Below are positions 1 to 7,493 of a stretch of 64,000 nucleotides of DNA, in pieces (positions within the stretch are counted from its first letter, which is position 1; each line of letters opens with the position of its first letter). A model generated the notes under the pieces. The model made no database searches. It saw only the letters and a list, made by a program, of their open reading frames with translations, and was not told the DNA's origin. A program made the position numbers and the translations under genes. This DNA is from Vibrio ishigakensis (lineage in GTDB: Bacteria; Pseudomonadota; Gammaproteobacteria; Enterobacterales; Vibrionaceae), in NCBI RefSeq assembly GCF_024347675.1, contig NZ_AP024882.1, positions 930,001-994,000 of the forward strand. Reading direction: 5' to 3'.

Positions 1-1
1 T

Positions 2-325
2 ATCGGCTCTTATGCCCTTAACAACAGCATCATCGAGACCTCAATGCTATTGATTATGGGGCTAGTGGGCTTTGGCATGAAGTTGTACGGCTATTCTCCT
101 GCAGCAACGGTTCTGGCGCTTGTTCTGGGTGGTATGGCTGAGAGTACCTTCTTGCAATCTCTTATCATCAGCCAAGGCAGTCTGTGGATCTTCGTTGAAA
201 GACCAATCTCGCTTGTGCTCACCCTAGTTATGTTTGCCACTATCGGCCTTTCGGTTGCTCTGCGTCTATTCAAACGCATGCGAGCCAATAAGGTTGAGCA
301 AGCAAATTGCAGTCACTCTCAGTAA
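2..325 (+). CDS. TctA-family tricarboxylate transporter permease, 3' end only
   Basis: The reading frame is already open at the left edge, so only the last 107 residues are present. They are strongly hydrophobic, with about three membrane segments, and contain a G-[YF]-S-P-A-A-x-V-L-A-L-V-L-G motif followed by M-A-E-x-x-F-x-Q-S-L, which is typical of the C-terminal part of TctA, the large permease of tripartite tricarboxylate transporters. It would work with a TctB small permease and a TctC periplasmic binding protein, both presumably upstream. It ends 9 nt before otnK, so it is probably in one operon with the tetronate genes and may import the substrate. The substrate is inferred from context only. 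Confidence 0.85.
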   Translation: MGSYALNNSIIETSMLLIMGLVGFGMKLYGYSPAATVLALVLGGMAESTFLQSLIISQGSLWIFVERPISLVLTLVMFATIGLSVALRLFKRMRANKVEQANCSHSQ

Positions 326-334
326 AGGACGGTA

Positions 335-1579
335 ATGATGAAAATAGGAGTTATCGCTGACGATTTTACTGGGGCGACTGATGCTGCAAGCTTTATCGTC
401 AAGGGAGGCTTGAGTGCAATTCAGCTCTCAGGTATCCAAGAATCTGCAAAGGGTATTGATGCTGATGCCCTGGTGGTGAGCTTGAAATCTCGCTCTTGTG
501 AGGTGAACAAAGCCATCGAGGATTCCATCAAGGCTTGTGATTGGCTCTTAGAAGAGGGGTGTGAGCTTATCTACTTCAAGTATTGCTCAACCTTCGATAG
601 TACTGAAAAGGGCAATATTGGGCCTGTGGTAGAGGCACTAAAATCACACCTGTCTCAGCGCAGTGTGTTGCTCTGCCCCGCGTTGCCTGTTAATGGTAGG
701 ACTGTGTATCAAGGACACTTGTTTGTGTTTGACAAGTTGCTCTCAGATTCTGGAATGCGCAATCACCCTATTACTCCAATGAGAGACTCGAATCTGCTGA
801 ACGTTATCGAGTCTCAGTCTGAGGGTAATGCGGGTCTGGTGAGCCTTCAGGACATAGCTAAAGGTGGTATCTCAGAGAAACTGGCAGAACTGGAGCTAGA
901 AGGTAAAGAACTCATCATCTGTGACAGTGTCAGTGACAGCGACCTTGATAGGTTGGCGCAGATAGCTCAATACCAAAGGCTAGTTTCAGGTGGTTCAGGC
1001 CTAATAGGCGCCATAGCCAAGTTGGTTTCTGGCAAAGGCGCATCTTTTGAAGAGCAAAATCAGGTGCAGGATCAACGAAAGGGTGTGGTGCTATCCGGCT
1101 CATGCTCTGAGATGACCAATCAGCAGGTCAGTGTCTACAAGAAACTCGCACCTAGCTTGAAGCTGGATGTAGGTCGATGCTTGCAGGATGGCGCTTATCT
1201 GGAGGAAGTTATGATCTGGATTGTAAGTCACAGCAACCAAGCTTATTTCCCAATGGTGTACGCCACTGTGAGCCCAGATGAGCTTTCGACTATTCAGTCC
1301 AAGTACGGTGATAAGGCATCAATCGGTGTAGAGAACTTGTTCCATGAGCTTGTGAAAAAGCTGTATAGCATGGGTTTTAATACCTTTATTAGCGCTGGTG
1401 GAGAGAGCTCTGGAACCATTACTCAAGCCTTGAGTATTGAGAGCTTTAGGGTTGGCAAAGAGATCGCACCAGGGGTCCCTTGGATGTCGAGCTTAGATGG
1501 CGAGGTAAGACTCGCACTTAAATCTGGTAATTTTGGAGATGCTCAGTTCTTTGAGCGTGCACAGGAGTTATTGCTATGA
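335..1579 (+). CDS. otnK: 3-oxo-tetronate kinase (DUF1537 family)
   Basis: The protein has 414 residues, about the normal length of the four-carbon acid sugar kinases. The N-terminus G-V-I-A-D-D-F-T-G-A-T-D (residues 5-16) is the signature of the sugar-binding domain. V-L-S-G-S-C-S near residue 250 and the S-A-G-G-E-S-S-G segment near residue 350 belong to the nucleotide-binding domain. By family knowledge it phosphorylates 3-oxo-tetronate to the 4-phosphate in the cytoplasm. The next gene (otnC) overlaps its stop by 4 nt and supplies the decarboxylase for the next step, which supports the assignment. The start may be 335 or the adjacent ATG at 338. Chirality of the natural substrate (D or L) cannot be told from sequence. 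Confidence 0.9.
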   Translation: MMKIGVIADDFTGATDAASFIVKGGLSAIQLSGIQESAKGIDADALVVSLKSRSCEVNKAIEDSIKACDWLLEEGCELIYFKYCSTFDSTEKGNIGPVVEALKSHLSQRSVLLCPALPVNGRTVYQGHLFVFDKLLSDSGMRNHPITPMRDSNLLNVIESQSEGNAGLVSLQDIAKGGISEKLAELELEGKELIICDSVSDSDLDRLAQIAQYQRLVSGGSGLIGAIAKLVSGKGASFEEQNQVQDQRKGVVLSGSCSEMTNQQVSVYKKLAPSLKLDVGRCLQDGAYLEEVMIWIVSHSNQAYFPMVYATVSPDELSTIQSKYGDKASIGVENLFHELVKKLYSMGFNTFISAGGESSGTITQALSIESFRVGKEIAPGVPWMSSLDGEVRLALKSGNFGDAQFFERAQELLL

Positions 1580-2208
1580 CGGAACATGAACAAAGACTCG
1601 AGCTAGTCGCCTTGGCAAAATCTCTATTTGAGCGTGGCTACGCTACCGGCGGCGCTGGTAATATCTCGGTAAGACTGGACCAAAATCGTGTTTTGACTAC
1701 ACCAACGGGTTCCTGCTTTGGCCGACTCGACCCAGATACTCTATCTGTAGTGAATATGGACGGTGAGCACTTAACCGGAAACAGACCGTCTAAAGAGGCG
1801 TCGTTCCATCTGGAGATCTATAAGAATCGCGCACAGGCAAATGCAATTGTGCATTTGCACTCTACCTATCTTACAGCCCTATCTTGTCTTGAGGGTTTGG
1901 ATAAATCGAACGCAATGAAAGCGTTCACACCTTATTACGTGATGCGAGTGGGTAGGCTCCCTGTGGTGGAATACTTTAATCCAGGGGATTCTCGCATAGG
2001 TGAGGAACTAGGGAAGCTAGCGCCTGACTTTAGAGCCTATTTGTTGGCAAATCATGGCCCGGTTGTGACTGGTAGTGATTTGGTAGATGCCTGTGATAAT
2101 GCAGAAGAGCTAGAAGAAACCGCAAAGCTCTATTTCCAGCTGAAAGGTAGCAAGGTCGCTTATTTGTCAGATGAAGACGTAGCCTATCTTGAAACCAGAG
2201 GAACCTGA
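1576..2208 (+). CDS. otnC: 3-oxo-tetronate 4-phosphate decarboxylase (class II aldolase fold)
   Basis: The 210-residue protein belongs to the class II aldolase/adducin family. Metal ligands are visible as H93 and H95 in I-V-H-L-H-S and H160 in A-N-H-G-P-V, and the catalytic acid is probably E75 in P-S-K-E-A. The N-terminal G-G-A-G-N-I-S-V-R motif (residues 25-33) is characteristic. In the Otn pathway the enzyme decarboxylates 3-oxo-tetronate 4-phosphate to dihydroxyacetone phosphate. It overlaps otnK by 4 nt, indicating translational coupling. Without this neighbour it could be read as a generic fuculose-phosphate aldolase-like enzyme, so the specific function rests on context. Confidence 0.88.
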   Translation: MTEHEQRLELVALAKSLFERGYATGGAGNISVRLDQNRVLTTPTGSCFGRLDPDTLSVVNMDGEHLTGNRPSKEASFHLEIYKNRAQANAIVHLHSTYLTALSCLEGLDKSNAMKAFTPYYVMRVGRLPVVEYFNPGDSRIGEELGKLAPDFRAYLLANHGPVVTGSDLVDACDNAEELEETAKLYFQLKGSKVAYLSDEDVAYLETRGT

Positions 2209-2239
2209 GTCGTGCACTTATGACCGCTAGGTCATTTTG

Positions 2240-2272
2240 GAGACTTGCTGGGGGCAGTAAGTCTCTGTTTTT
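2240..2272 (+). terminator. Rho-independent terminator after otnC
   Basis: A 7-bp stem GAGACTT / AAGTCTC with a G-rich 12-nt loop is followed by TG and a run of five T. It lies 31 nt after the otnC stop and closes the transporter-otnK-otnC operon. Confidence 0.75.
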
Positions 2273-2324
2273 ATGATCGCTATTTGTGTTATTTTGAGTC
2301 ATCACTGTCGATGATCTCAAACCT

Positions 2325-2780
2325 ATGTATTTTCGAACCTACACTCCTGCTGACAAAGACCAGCTTATTTCCATTCTTAAGTCCAACTGCCCTAAGTATT
2401 TTCGTATCGAAGACAAAGATGACCTTATCTATTTTTTAGATAATTTTGCTGATGACAACTACCTAGTTGCCGTAGAGGGCGACACTATTATTGGTTGCGG
2501 CGGTCATTACACTAAAGCCGATTGCCACGGTATTGCATGGGTGATGTTCAAGTATGGGTCGCTTGGGTCATCAAGATTATTTGAAGTGGCTGATGCCTTT
2601 TATGCTGAAATAGAATCTCGTCTACTTTCTGAGAAAACGGGTTTTGATATAGTGATTAACACCACTCAGCTGATGCAAAAATTCTTCTCACGCTATGGGT
2701 TTCACACCACTTCCGTTGTGAAAGACGGGTTTGGTGAGGGATTAGATGAGTGTTGTATGGTGAAACCAACTAAGGACTAG
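2325..2780 (+). CDS. GNAT-family N-acetyltransferase
   Basis: The 151-residue cytoplasmic protein has the layout of a small GNAT enzyme: an N-terminal M-Y-F-R-T-Y-T-P-A-D-K-D strand-helix start, a central strand V-E-G-D-T-I-I-G-C-G-G (about residues 45-56), and a C-terminal F-F-S-R-Y-G-F strand. The usual acetyl-CoA pyrophosphate loop Q/R-x-x-G-x-G/A is not clear (the equivalent place reads K-Y-G-S-L-G-S-S), so acceptor and even activity are uncertain. The following GNAT gene begins on its stop codon, so both are probably translated from one message. Confidence 0.75.
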   Translation: MYFRTYTPADKDQLISILKSNCPKYFRIEDKDDLIYFLDNFADDNYLVAVEGDTIIGCGGHYTKADCHGIAWVMFKYGSLGSSRLFEVADAFYAEIESRLLSEKTGFDIVINTTQLMQKFFSRYGFHTTSVVKDGFGEGLDECCMVKPTKD

Positions 2781-2782
2781 TG

Positions 2783-3250
2783 ATGCTGAGTTTGCAAAGG
2801 ATGCAAGAGAAACACAGGGAGCAGGTGCTCCAGCTAGAAGTTCTTCCTGAGCAGGTGAAGTTTGTCGGTGAAATCGAGGAAATACTGGCAAACGAAAGCG
2901 AGCAGGTTTTGCCCCATGTAATGGTCGATGATGATCAGGTGGTCGGCTTTTTTCTAATTGACCTTAGCTACCCACAGCACTATGAATTCGCTTCCAGCAA
3001 TAGCCTTGGACTTAGAGCTTATTTTGTTGGTAGACAGTTCCAAGGCAAGGGATATGGCACTCCAGGTGTTCAGCATCTGCCGAGCTTTTTGGATGAAACC
3101 TATAACAGCTATGATGCGGTATATCTAACCGTGAACTGTAAGAATCTAGCCGCGTTTCAATGCTACCTAAAGGCGGGTTTTGTGGATACGGAGGAATTGT
3201 ATCTTGGTGGCGATGCGGGCCCGCAACATATTATGAAGCGAGCCCTGTAG
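2783..3250 (+). CDS. GNAT-family N-acetyltransferase
   Basis: This 155-residue protein carries a clear acetyl-CoA binding segment, R-A-Y-F-V-G-R-Q-F-Q-G-K-G-Y-G (near residues 76-90), matching motif A of GNAT enzymes, and a C-terminal V-N-C-K-N-L-A-A-F-Q-C-Y-L-K-A-G-F motif that closes the fold. A GTG at 2780 overlaps the previous stop and is in frame, but the ATG at 2783 is the simpler start. The acceptor substrate is unknown; related proteins acetylate small molecules such as spermidine or amino acids. The gene converges on the antiporter gene downstream with a 1-nt gap. Confidence 0.85.
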   Translation: MLSLQRMQEKHREQVLQLEVLPEQVKFVGEIEEILANESEQVLPHVMVDDDQVVGFFLIDLSYPQHYEFASSNSLGLRAYFVGRQFQGKGYGTPGVQHLPSFLDETYNSYDAVYLTVNCKNLAAFQCYLKAGFVDTEELYLGGDAGPQHIMKRAL

Positions 3251-3251
3251 C

Positions 3252-4205
3252 TTAGATTGAGAAGATCAAATAGCCGGTATAGATAGAGTAAGCGAGCAGT
3301 AGGCCAGCGCCCTCTAGGCGATTGATGCGACCCTGACGGCCAAATCCAAACGCCATAAAGAATAGAGCTAGAGTCATACTCAGCATCACAGGCCAGTCTC
3401 GTGACAGCACTTCTGCTGACATCTCCGAGATTGGCGATACCATGCCAGCAATACCCACTACAGCAAGAATATTAAACATATTCGAGCCGACTATGTTGCC
3501 TATTGCAATATCGTGCTCTCCCTTGCGAGCTGCTACAACTGACGCAGCTAATTCAGGCAGTGAGGTGCCTAGAGCAACCACGGTAAGGCCTATCACTAGG
3601 TCACTGACACCTAGAGATTGCGCTATGGTCACCGCTCCCCACACAAGGATGCGTGAGCTGATCACAAGCAGAATCAAACCAGTTACCAACCAGATGATTG
3701 CGGTTGTTAGGCTTAGATCAGCTCTTTGCTGTGACTCTTGTGAGTCGTTTTGTTTGGTTCCGGTGTAAATACTCCAGATGATCAGGCTTATGAAACCAAC
3801 AAGCAAGATAGCCGCTTCAAAGCGAGTTAGGCTTCCATCCAGTAGCTGAACCCCCAGGAGTAGGCTTATCACGAGTAGCAGTGGCAGTTCTTTTTTCACG
3901 ATCACGGACTGAACCATAATAGGCGCAATCAAAGCCGTAACACCCAGAATTAGACCTGTGTTCACTATGTTAGAACCAAGAGCATTGCCCAGAGCCAGCT
4001 CAGGATTGCCATCGATTGCCGCCATTGCTGACACCACCATCTCTGGAGCTGAGGTACCAAAGCCAACTACCAGCATACCGATCAAAAGTGGCGACATACC
4101 AGCGTGAGTTGCTGTTGCAGCAGCTCCGTCAACGAATCGTTCAGCACTCCATACCAAAAGCATCAGTCCAATAAAGATAGCGATAAATGCCAATGTCATT
4201 TCCAA
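3252..4205 (-). CDS. Calcium/sodium antiporter, CaCA family (YrbG type)
   Basis: The 317-residue inner-membrane protein has about ten hydrophobic segments and the two inverted alpha repeats that define the CaCA superfamily: G-F-G-T-S-A-P-E-M-V-V-S with G-N-A-L-G-S-N near residues 48-85, and A-L-G-T-S-L-P-E-L-A-A-S with G-N-I-V-G-S-N near residues 210-245. These carry the ion-coordinating acidic and polar residues. The family exchanges Na+ (or K+/H+) against Ca2+. It stands alone on the minus strand and its 5' leader contains a 17-nt palindrome at 4222-4238. Ion preference cannot be predicted further. Confidence 0.9.
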   Translation of the reverse strand: MEMTLAFIAIFIGLMLLVWSAERFVDGAAATATHAGMSPLLIGMLVVGFGTSAPEMVVSAMAAIDGNPELALGNALGSNIVNTGLILGVTALIAPIMVQSVIVKKELPLLLVISLLLGVQLLDGSLTRFEAAILLVGFISLIIWSIYTGTKQNDSQESQQRADLSLTTAIIWLVTGLILLVISSRILVWGAVTIAQSLGVSDLVIGLTVVALGTSLPELAASVVAARKGEHDIAIGNIVGSNMFNILAVVGIAGMVSPISEMSAEVLSRDWPVMLSMTLALFFMAFGFGRQGRINRLEGAGLLLAYSIYTGYLIFSI

Positions 4206-4221
4206 GCCTCATTAGGAGTAA

Positions 4222-4238
4222 CACCTCGACTCGAGGTG
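4222..4238. promoter_or_regulatory. Short palindrome upstream of the antiporter gene
   Basis: CACCTCGA-C-TCGAGGTG is a perfect 8+8 inverted repeat around one base, 17 nt upstream of the antiporter start codon. It could form a hairpin over the 5' leader or serve as an operator. No regulator can be named. Confidence 0.3.
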
Positions 4239-4415
4239 AGTAGGCGCGCAATCTAGATCAGGGAGTCAGCCAAAGACAGCGAATTATTTTTATCTTTTCC
4301 ATCAACAAAATTTGTCGATTTTATTTAAATTGATCGTCGCTAGGTTGGCACATCTGAATGGGGCATGTATGGTAATTATTGCTAGGGTCAACGGACCCAA
4401 ATAATGGAGGAACCT

Positions 4416-4859
4416 ATGGCATTTAACGTTTATCTTTCTGGTGAGATTCATACCGATTGGCGTCAGCAGATTATCTTTGGCTGTGAAGAGCTTGGCTTGG
4501 ACATCAACTTCACTTCAGCGGTTACCAACCACGAGGCCAGTGATGCTGCAGGTGACGGTTTAGGCGCTGAAACCGACTCGTTCTGGCGTGATCATAAATC
4601 GGCGAAGGTAAATGCGATACGTATCCAAAATGCCATAAAGAACTGCGACATGGCGGTGATTCGATTCGGTGAAAAATATCGCCAGTGGAATGCGGCCTTC
4701 GATGCAGGCTACTGCGCAGCTCTTGGTAAGCCTTATATCACACTGCATGACGAAGCCATTGTCCACCCTCTAAAAGAGGTGGATGCTTCGGCTCAAGCGT
4801 GGGCAACTACGCCACAGCAGGTGGTGGAGATCCTAGAATACTTGCTCGCTCAGGCATAA
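4416..4859 (+). CDS. YtoQ family protein
   Basis: The 147-residue protein starts M-A-F-N-V-Y-L-S-G-E-I-H-T-D-W-R, which is the signature of the YtoQ family, related to nucleoside 2-deoxyribosyltransferase-like folds. The central K-N-C-D-M-A-V-I-R-F-G-E-K-Y-R-Q-W-N-A-A-F-D-A-G segment resembles the substrate-binding and catalytic region of that fold. No function is established for YtoQ proteins. An in-frame ATG at 4404 exists, but the GGAGG at 4406-4410 is an ideal ribosome site for the ATG at 4416, which also fits the family N-terminus. The next GNAT gene starts 4 nt after its stop. Confidence 0.85.
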   Translation: MAFNVYLSGEIHTDWRQQIIFGCEELGLDINFTSAVTNHEASDAAGDGLGAETDSFWRDHKSAKVNAIRIQNAIKNCDMAVIRFGEKYRQWNAAFDAGYCAALGKPYITLHDEAIVHPLKEVDASAQAWATTPQQVVEILEYLLAQA

Positions 4860-4863
4860 TACC

Positions 4864-5370
4864 TTGAGCGTTATCTGCGAAACCGAACGCCTTGTGATAA
4901 GGCAGTTTAAGCTGACCGATGCTGATTTCATTATCGAACTTCTAAACCAAGAGTCCTTTATTCGATTCATTGGCGATAAGCAGGTAAGAAGCATCCAAGA
5001 TGCGGAGTATTACCTGACCAAGGGGCCGATAGCGAGCTATACCCAATATGGTTTTGGATTGAATTTGGTTACGCTGAAAGAGAGCGGCACGCCGATTGGT
5101 ATGTGCGGCATTTTAAAGCGTGATGAGCTCGATGAGCCGGATCTAGGTTATGCCTTTCTGCCTGAATATTGGGGGAAAGGGCTAGCTAAAGAAGCGTCGA
5201 TAGAAGTGCTTAATCAGGAAATGGCTAGACATAATCTTGAGACAGTTTTAGCTATCACATTGCCAGACAACCCAGGCTCAAACGCCTTACTAAAGAGTCT
5301 TGGATTTAGGTACAGCGGCGTGTTTGAGATATATAATTCAGACAACAATCTGTATCGCTTCGGTAAATAG
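4864..5370 (+). CDS. GNAT-family N-acetyltransferase (RimJ/RimL type)
   Basis: The 168-residue protein begins with E-T-E-R-L-V-I-R-Q-F-K-L-T-D-A-D, the classic opening of the RimJ/RimL branch of GNAT enzymes. The acetyl-CoA loop is visible as L-P-E-Y-W-G-K-G-L-A-K-E-A (near residues 98-110), followed by L-P-D-N-P-G-S-N-A-L-L-K-S-L-G-F near the C-terminus. RimJ/L proteins acetylate N-termini of ribosomal proteins, but many homologues act on other targets, so the acceptor is not known. The start codon is TTG at 4864 (4 nt after the ytoQ-like stop); a good Shine-Dalgarno is not obvious. Confidence 0.82.
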   Translation: MSVICETERLVIRQFKLTDADFIIELLNQESFIRFIGDKQVRSIQDAEYYLTKGPIASYTQYGFGLNLVTLKESGTPIGMCGILKRDELDEPDLGYAFLPEYWGKGLAKEASIEVLNQEMARHNLETVLAITLPDNPGSNALLKSLGFRYSGVFEIYNSDNNLYRFGK

Positions 5371-5377
5371 ACAAAAG

Positions 5378-5410
5378 AAAAGGCTCATCTGATTAACTCG
5401 ATGAGCCTTT
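5378..5410. terminator. Bidirectional terminator
   Basis: AGGCTCATC / GATGAGCCT forms a 9-bp perfect stem with a 10-nt loop. It is flanked by AAAA on the left and TTT on the right, so it can stop transcription from the GNAT gene on the plus strand and from the small minus-strand gene at 5431-5619. Confidence 0.75.
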
Positions 5411-5430
5411 ACGTTGTCTGAAGATCTCGA

Positions 5431-5619
5431 TTAGTAGGTTTCATCATCTTGGAAACGTCCCTCTATCGCGTAAGGATCGTCTTCAAAGACATGGCTTGCC
5501 TTCCCTCTCAACATCTCTAGCTGCTGTTCTAGATTGTTCATTGTCTCGAAGTTGCCCTCAGAACATGCAATGTATATTTGCTGTTCCAAGTCTTCGATTC
5601 TATCGCGTATCGTTGTCAT
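5431..5619 (-). CDS. Small hypothetical protein with a coiled-coil stretch
   Basis: The 62-residue protein is charged and soluble. Its first two-thirds (M-T-T-I-R-D-R-I-E-D-L-E-Q-Q-I-Y ... N-N-L-E-Q-Q-L-E-M-L-R) has leucine/isoleucine spacing typical of a short coiled coil; the tail is acidic. A GGGAGG sequence lies 7 nt upstream of the ATG (rc of 5627-5632), a strong ribosome site that supports a real gene. I do not recognise the family. It is a single gene between a terminator and the region upstream of the VOC gene. Confidence 0.65.
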   Translation of the reverse strand: MTTIRDRIEDLEQQIYIACSEGNFETMNNLEQQLEMLRGKASHVFEDDPYAIEGRFQDDETY

Positions 5620-5889
5620 ATCTGCCTCCCTTTAGCGTGCCATTGCTTACGAGTGGCTCAGGTTTCTGGCTCAATTGTTTAAACAAAAATTCCATTTCGA
5701 CAATGAGTCCATCTCCTTGGACATCAGCCTCAAAAAACTTCGAGACTCAATCGAATTATAGTAGAGGGTCACGGCTATCAAAGGGCCTCTATCGCCCGAA
5801 GAGGGCAGATCTAAGCTAAGTTTTTGACTCTACTTGCAAAGAAATTTTCTATATTTTTTATATGCAGATTTCGCAATGTGTGGGCAGTG

Positions 5890-6324
5890 ATGAGACCTTT
5901 AGAGATACTTGGCTTGGACCATGTGGTGCTTAGAACCACAGACCTTGAACGCATGTTGCTGTTTTATCGAGATATATTAGGTTGCCCTCTTGAGAGACAG
6001 CTAGTTGAAGAGGGGCTCACTCAGCTCAGAGCAGGCAATGCCCTTATCGATCTTGTAGAAGTGGACAGTAGATTAGGTCGATTAGGCGGCAAACCGCCGC
6101 AACAAAGTGGTCGCAATGTGGATCATTTTTGCCTTCAGGTGAAGGCGGTAGAGGTTGATGTGCTGGTTGCCTATTTGAAAGAGCAGGATGTCGAACTATT
6201 GCTCGATGCGGTGCGTTATGGCGCCACTGGCTACGGTTGGTCTTTGTATGTTCATGACCCAGAGAGAAACGTCGTAGAGCTTAAGCCTGTCGGGAATCCC
6301 ATTGGAAACCCAGTCGGCGATTAA
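5890..6324 (+). CDS. VOC (glyoxalase/bleomycin resistance) family protein
   Basis: The 144-residue protein has two beta-alpha-beta-beta-beta modules. Likely metal ligands are H11 in L-D-H-V-V-L-R-T, the histidine in N-V-D-H-F-C-L near residue 80, and the glutamate in R-N-V-V-E-L-K-P near residue 136. This metal triad is that of vicinal-oxygen-chelate enzymes such as glyoxalase I and fosfomycin-type thioltransferases. The frame is open upstream to a TTG at 5824, but the added residues do not look like the family, so the ATG at 5890 is preferred. Substrate unknown. Confidence 0.85.
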   Translation: MRPLEILGLDHVVLRTTDLERMLLFYRDILGCPLERQLVEEGLTQLRAGNALIDLVEVDSRLGRLGGKPPQQSGRNVDHFCLQVKAVEVDVLVAYLKEQDVELLLDAVRYGATGYGWSLYVHDPERNVVELKPVGNPIGNPVGD

Positions 6325-6486
6325 ACACACAAATTTACAAAAAGCTCGCCCATCTTGCAGCCCGCCCACAGCAACTTCACCCTTGGCTGACAATGTAAAA
6401 TCCTATAACAGCGACACTCTTTTGCACAGTGGTTCACATACTCAAGCTGAATAATTGAGAATATAAAAGTAAAAGAGAGTCAACGA

Positions 6487-6834
6487 ATGGAGTTTACCGA
6501 AAGAGATCGCACCGCCCTCTATGACACATGGATGTCACAAAAGGCGAAGATGCGCTTAACCCAGATGGAAATATCACGCAAACTAGGCGTTACCCAAGCT
6601 GAATTTGGCGAGCTTCTTCGCGGCCGAGCAGTACTCACCTATCCATTTGTTACCCGTTTTTGTGAGTTGCTCAAGGTTGACCCTGCTTACGCCATTCCTG
6701 CGATGCGTGCCAATGTAGTTGTTGAGAACAGTAGCGTGACTCTGTGCTCTCGAATGACAGTGGATGGCGATATTCGCAATGTCTACGTGGAAGGCAATCA
6801 GGTTGTGGTGGAGTACGAACACAGAATCTGCTAA
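6487..6834 (+). CDS. Small helix-turn-helix (Cro/CI-like) protein
   Basis: The 115-residue protein has an N-terminal HTH: L-T-Q-M-E-I-S-R-K-L-G-V-T-Q-A-E-F-G-E-L-L (about residues 24-44) followed by a helix rich in L-T-Y-P-F-V-T-R-F-C-E-L-L-K-V-D, resembling XRE-family repressors. The C-terminal half (V-V-E-N-S-S-V-T ... V-V-V-E-Y-E-H) is probably a small beta domain that may bind a ligand or dimerise. It sits directly upstream of a membrane protein gene (54 nt gap) and could regulate it. Target and ligand are unknown. Confidence 0.75.
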   Translation: MEFTERDRTALYDTWMSQKAKMRLTQMEISRKLGVTQAEFGELLRGRAVLTYPFVTRFCELLKVDPAYAIPAMRANVVVENSSVTLCSRMTVDGDIRNVYVEGNQVVVEYEHRIC

Positions 6835-6887
6835 CCCGAGACTTTCATCTCTCTGGTTGGCTAAGCAATCAAGAGAAATGGAGTCTC

Positions 6888-7400
6888 ATGCTTATCTTCT
6901 TAATCGCCCTTTGTTACTACTTTTTGGTATGGAAACTGTTTAGACATCTGGATAACAAAGTGGCGGCCCTAAATCTCGACGTGCATAGGCAGATGAAGCC
7001 CCTGTTTATGTACGCTATGTTCCTCACTTGCTCCTTAGTGGGGAGCTTGTTCCTATCTATTGCCCTAACAGATACAACCGAGCCCTTGTTTGTGCGCGTA
7101 GGTATCTGTCTGTTTTCTATTGTCTTTCTGACCATAATGGCGCTGATGTGTGTTCAGTCTGTGTATATGAGTAGAACTCATATTGCGGTCATCTCTAAGA
7201 CCTTTAGAGTAAAGGTTGGGGCACGCTCTGAGCTTATTAAAACAGAAACCAAATCTTATGTAGGAACCGGTGGAGGCGGCGGTGATACCCGCTATCGCTT
7301 CACCTTTAATGACGGCACTCGTATCGATGTTTTTTGTAATCAGCTGATGGACGATACCTTGCTTCAGGACTGGTACAACAGTGCCCGTCTGGAAGGGTAA
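6888..7400 (+). CDS. Hypothetical membrane protein
   Basis: The 170-residue protein has three predicted membrane segments: residues 1-16, about 40-62 and about 72-92. The C-terminal part is soluble and contains a glycine run (T-G-G-G-G-G-D-T-R-Y-R-F-T-F) inside what looks like a small beta-sheet domain, reminiscent of PH-like domains of membrane proteins. The frame is open further upstream across the preceding HTH gene, but the ATG at 6888 with a GGAG four bases before it gives the natural hydrophobic N-terminus. I do not recognise the family. Confidence 0.7.
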   Translation: MLIFLIALCYYFLVWKLFRHLDNKVAALNLDVHRQMKPLFMYAMFLTCSLVGSLFLSIALTDTTEPLFVRVGICLFSIVFLTIMALMCVQSVYMSRTHIAVISKTFRVKVGARSELIKTETKSYVGTGGGGGDTRYRFTFNDGTRIDVFCNQLMDDTLLQDWYNSARLEG

Positions 7401-7493
7401 TCTTTATTTGCAACAGTTTGAAAAGTCATAGGTTTGGCATCAGTCAGATTATTGGTTACAGTCGACTCAAATTAGGGAAAATCAGCATTAGTG

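Noticed and set aside
2245..2439. 64-residue frame overlapping the first GNAT gene
   Set aside because: It starts inside the otnC terminator and runs out of frame through the GNAT gene.
5496..5819. 107-residue plus-strand frame
   Set aside because: It is mostly antisense to the 62-residue gene, which has a strong ribosome site; no family or signal supports it.
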